Positions 62,674 through 64,000 of a DNA stretch of 64,000 nt are shown one piece after another (the first letter of the stretch is position 1; each line of letters opens with the position of its first letter). Made by a program: the position numbers and the translations under genes. The notes under the pieces were generated by a model that worked only from the letters and a program-made list of their open reading frames with translations, was not told where the DNA came from and did no database searches. Origin of the DNA: Anaerolineae bacterium (GTDB lineage: Bacteria > Chloroflexota > Anaerolineae > Aggregatilineales > J027); contig JAIOHL010000250.1 in the NCBI GenBank assembly GCA_019913005.1, forward strand, positions 35,983 through 99,982, read 5' to 3'.

Positions 62674-64000
62674 CTAGCCCCGTCTCGCCTTTCGCTCACG
62701 AATCAACCGCTTGTAATGCGCCAGCAATTCGGCGTTTTGCTCATCGCCCCACAGCATCGGCGTGCGGCTGATGTGGAACCCCATGCCGTCATGAATCCCC
62801 TTCGATTGGGTCAGACCCACCTCTGTGCCATAAAAAATGATCGGCATCCCGCGTAGGCTCATTTGCACCTCGGCGGCGCGGCGCAGCATCTCGATATCCC
62901 CTTTGGCGATATACAAAAACCGATCCATGTCGTGGCTGTCCAAAAAGGTTGGCATCAGATAATCATCGGGGAAATAATTTAGGTGATGTTCGGCGAAGCG
63001 CTTCAAATCGGCTTCCGACCATGTTTGCCAGCCATAGGTGCGGCGAATGGCATCACTCAAATGGAAATCCAGACAGCCGTCCAGCCGTCCGATATAACTG
63101 TGAATGACATCCGGTGCGTCAATCACCTCGCCAAACATAAAACAATCGGGGTTGACTTGTTTGCAGGCGGCCCGGAAATCCGACCAAAAATCGGGGACTG
63201 GCCCATTGGCATAATCCAAACGATAGCCATCCACCTTGTATTCGCGCAGCCAATACGTCGCAATATCAATCATCCATTGGCGGGCCGGGGTGTGTGATAG
63301 ATTGACCTGTGGCATGGTCGCCACCCCAAAGAAGGTGCGGTAGCCAATTTCGGAATCATCAAAATTAAACCACTCACGATAGGGGCTATTGGGGGAGCTA
63401 ACCGCGTCCACAAAAATCGGATGCGCATTCGAGATATGATTGCAGGCAAGGTCAAGCAAAATGCGAATGCCGCGTTGATGGGCCGCTTCGACAAGGGCGT
63501 GCATGGCCTCGTCGCCACCCATGCGTGGTTCTACATGGTCGTAATCCGTAGCGTCATAGCCATGATGCGAATCGCTGACCCATGTTGGGCTGAGCCAGAT
63601 ACAATTCACGCCTAGCTCAGTGATATAGTCGAGTTTATCAATAATGCCCCACAGCGTTCCGCCGCAGATGCCATTTAAATCCTCGGTTTGCAGCCAGTCT
63701 TTGCCATTGCCGGGATAAAAGCGGTCTACAAAAATCTGATAGATAATCGCGTCTTTGGCCCAAGCAGGTGCGGACAGGGTATCAACATGAAAAGCGAAGG
63801 TATCGCCAACCGCAGGGTTGCCGGGGCGAAAATCTTCGGGCAGCGGCTCACCTGCAAAAAACGCGCTGGCGGCTTTTTCGGCGGTGGCGGTCACATTCGG
63901 CCAATCGCCAAAAATTTCCGCTTGACCCTCCTGCCATGCGCCGATTTTATAGCGCACAATCGTTCCGGTGGGTTGGGGGGGCAGGGTAGCTTCATAATGG
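62674..64000 (-). CDS. GH13 alpha-amylase/neopullulanase-like enzyme, N-terminus cut by window edge
   Basis: The frame is open from the stop at 62674 to the right edge; a GTG at 63957 is only an internal Val (RYKIG), since HYEATLPPQPTGT reads on upstream. At least 442 residues are visible. An N-terminal beta-sandwich remnant is followed by the GH13 barrel: region I LLDLACNH, region II GYRLDYAN with the nucleophile Asp, region III FGEVID with the acid Glu, region IV FLDSHDMDR. It hydrolyses alpha-glucosidic bonds in starch- or glycogen-type glucans or maltodextrins. No signal peptide can be judged. Its 3' end is duplicated at 61288. Confidence 0.92.
   Translation of the reverse strand, partial: HYEATLPPQPTGTIVRYKIGAWQEGQAEIFGDWPNVTATAEKAASAFFAGEPLPEDFRPGNPAVGDTFAFHVDTLSAPAWAKDAIIYQIFVDRFYPGNGKDWLQTEDLNGICGGTLWGIIDKLDYITELGVNCIWLSPTWVSDSHHGYDATDYDHVEPRMGGDEAMHALVEAAHQRGIRILLDLACNHISNAHPIFVDAVSSPNSPYREWFNFDDSEIGYRTFFGVATMPQVNLSHTPARQWMIDIATYWLREYKVDGYRLDYANGPVPDFWSDFRAACKQVNPDCFMFGEVIDAPDVIHSYIGRLDGCLDFHLSDAIRRTYGWQTWSEADLKRFAEHHLNYFPDDYLMPTFLDSHDMDRFLYIAKGDIEMLRRAAEVQMSLRGMPIIFYGTEVGLTQSKGIHDGMGFHISRTPMLWGDEQNAELLAHYKRLIRERKARRG

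Overview
The window looks like a chromosomal segment of an uncultured Chloroflexota bacterium, probably Anaerolineae-like. This is an inference from protein style: large secreted or membrane-anchored proteins with PTE/PTET-rich stalks, TSP3, PKD and TolB-type propeller domains, a divergent QueA-type protein paired with an SDR, and no sign of outer-membrane assembly genes. Most genes are moderately GC-rich. Several secreted-protease bodies and one WD40 gene are visibly AT-richer. I saw no rRNA, tRNA, CRISPR array, integrase or transposase gene.

Layout. 1-2531 (-): lamin-tail-domain protein cut by the left edge. 2836-6069: QueA-family protein and a SnoaL-SDR fusion (-), divergent from a DMT permease (+). 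6361-10534: secreted propeller protein facing a large secreted subtilase. 10662-12947: TetR regulator, cupin, double GNAT. 13109-16486 (-): four tandem secreted paralogs of one unrecognised family. 16768-19864 (+): LysM lipoprotein, GGDEF protein, small protein, and a protein with eCIS-cargo-like motifs. 20117-26075 (+): decayed ECF sigma copy, fasciclin protein, intact ECF sigma factor, small two-TM protein, secreted two-repeat protein, and a PrsW protease fused to a cyclic-nucleotide-binding domain. 26233-27748 (+): broken gene made of subtilase-propeptide-like repeats without a protease. 27873-40942 (-): 3062-residue PKD/propeller surface protein, small TM protein, cNMP-binding protein and a PTET-rich secreted protein. 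41173-49195: metabolic and regulatory genes. 49515-53360 (+): second PTE-rich surface protein with a TolB propeller. 53481-56736 (-): subtilase broken by a frameshift. 56925-64000: peroxiredoxin/MarR pair, sensor kinase, aldo/keto reductase, WD40 protein, and an alpha-amylase cut by the right edge.

How the genes may work together. Three themes recur. (1) A cell-surface set: three anchored or secreted proteins share a Cys-containing module (about 23 copies) and proline-rich linkers, and two of them end in almost the same propeller. (2) A secreted protease set: two subtilases, a propeptide-only gene and a lamin-tail protein share an N-terminal beta-sandwich-like module, and three of them share a C-terminal FG-GAP-like module. 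(3) A possible signalling set: an ECF sigma factor, a small membrane protein that could be its anti-sigma factor, and a PrsW-type membrane protease carrying a cyclic-nucleotide-binding domain. PrsW of Bacillus cleaves the anti-sigma factor RsiW, so nucleotide-controlled release of a sigma factor is a testable hypothesis.

An 87-89 bp palindromic repeat with matching ends occurs three times, plus two core-only copies. In two cases it supplies the last codons and stop codon of unrelated genes.
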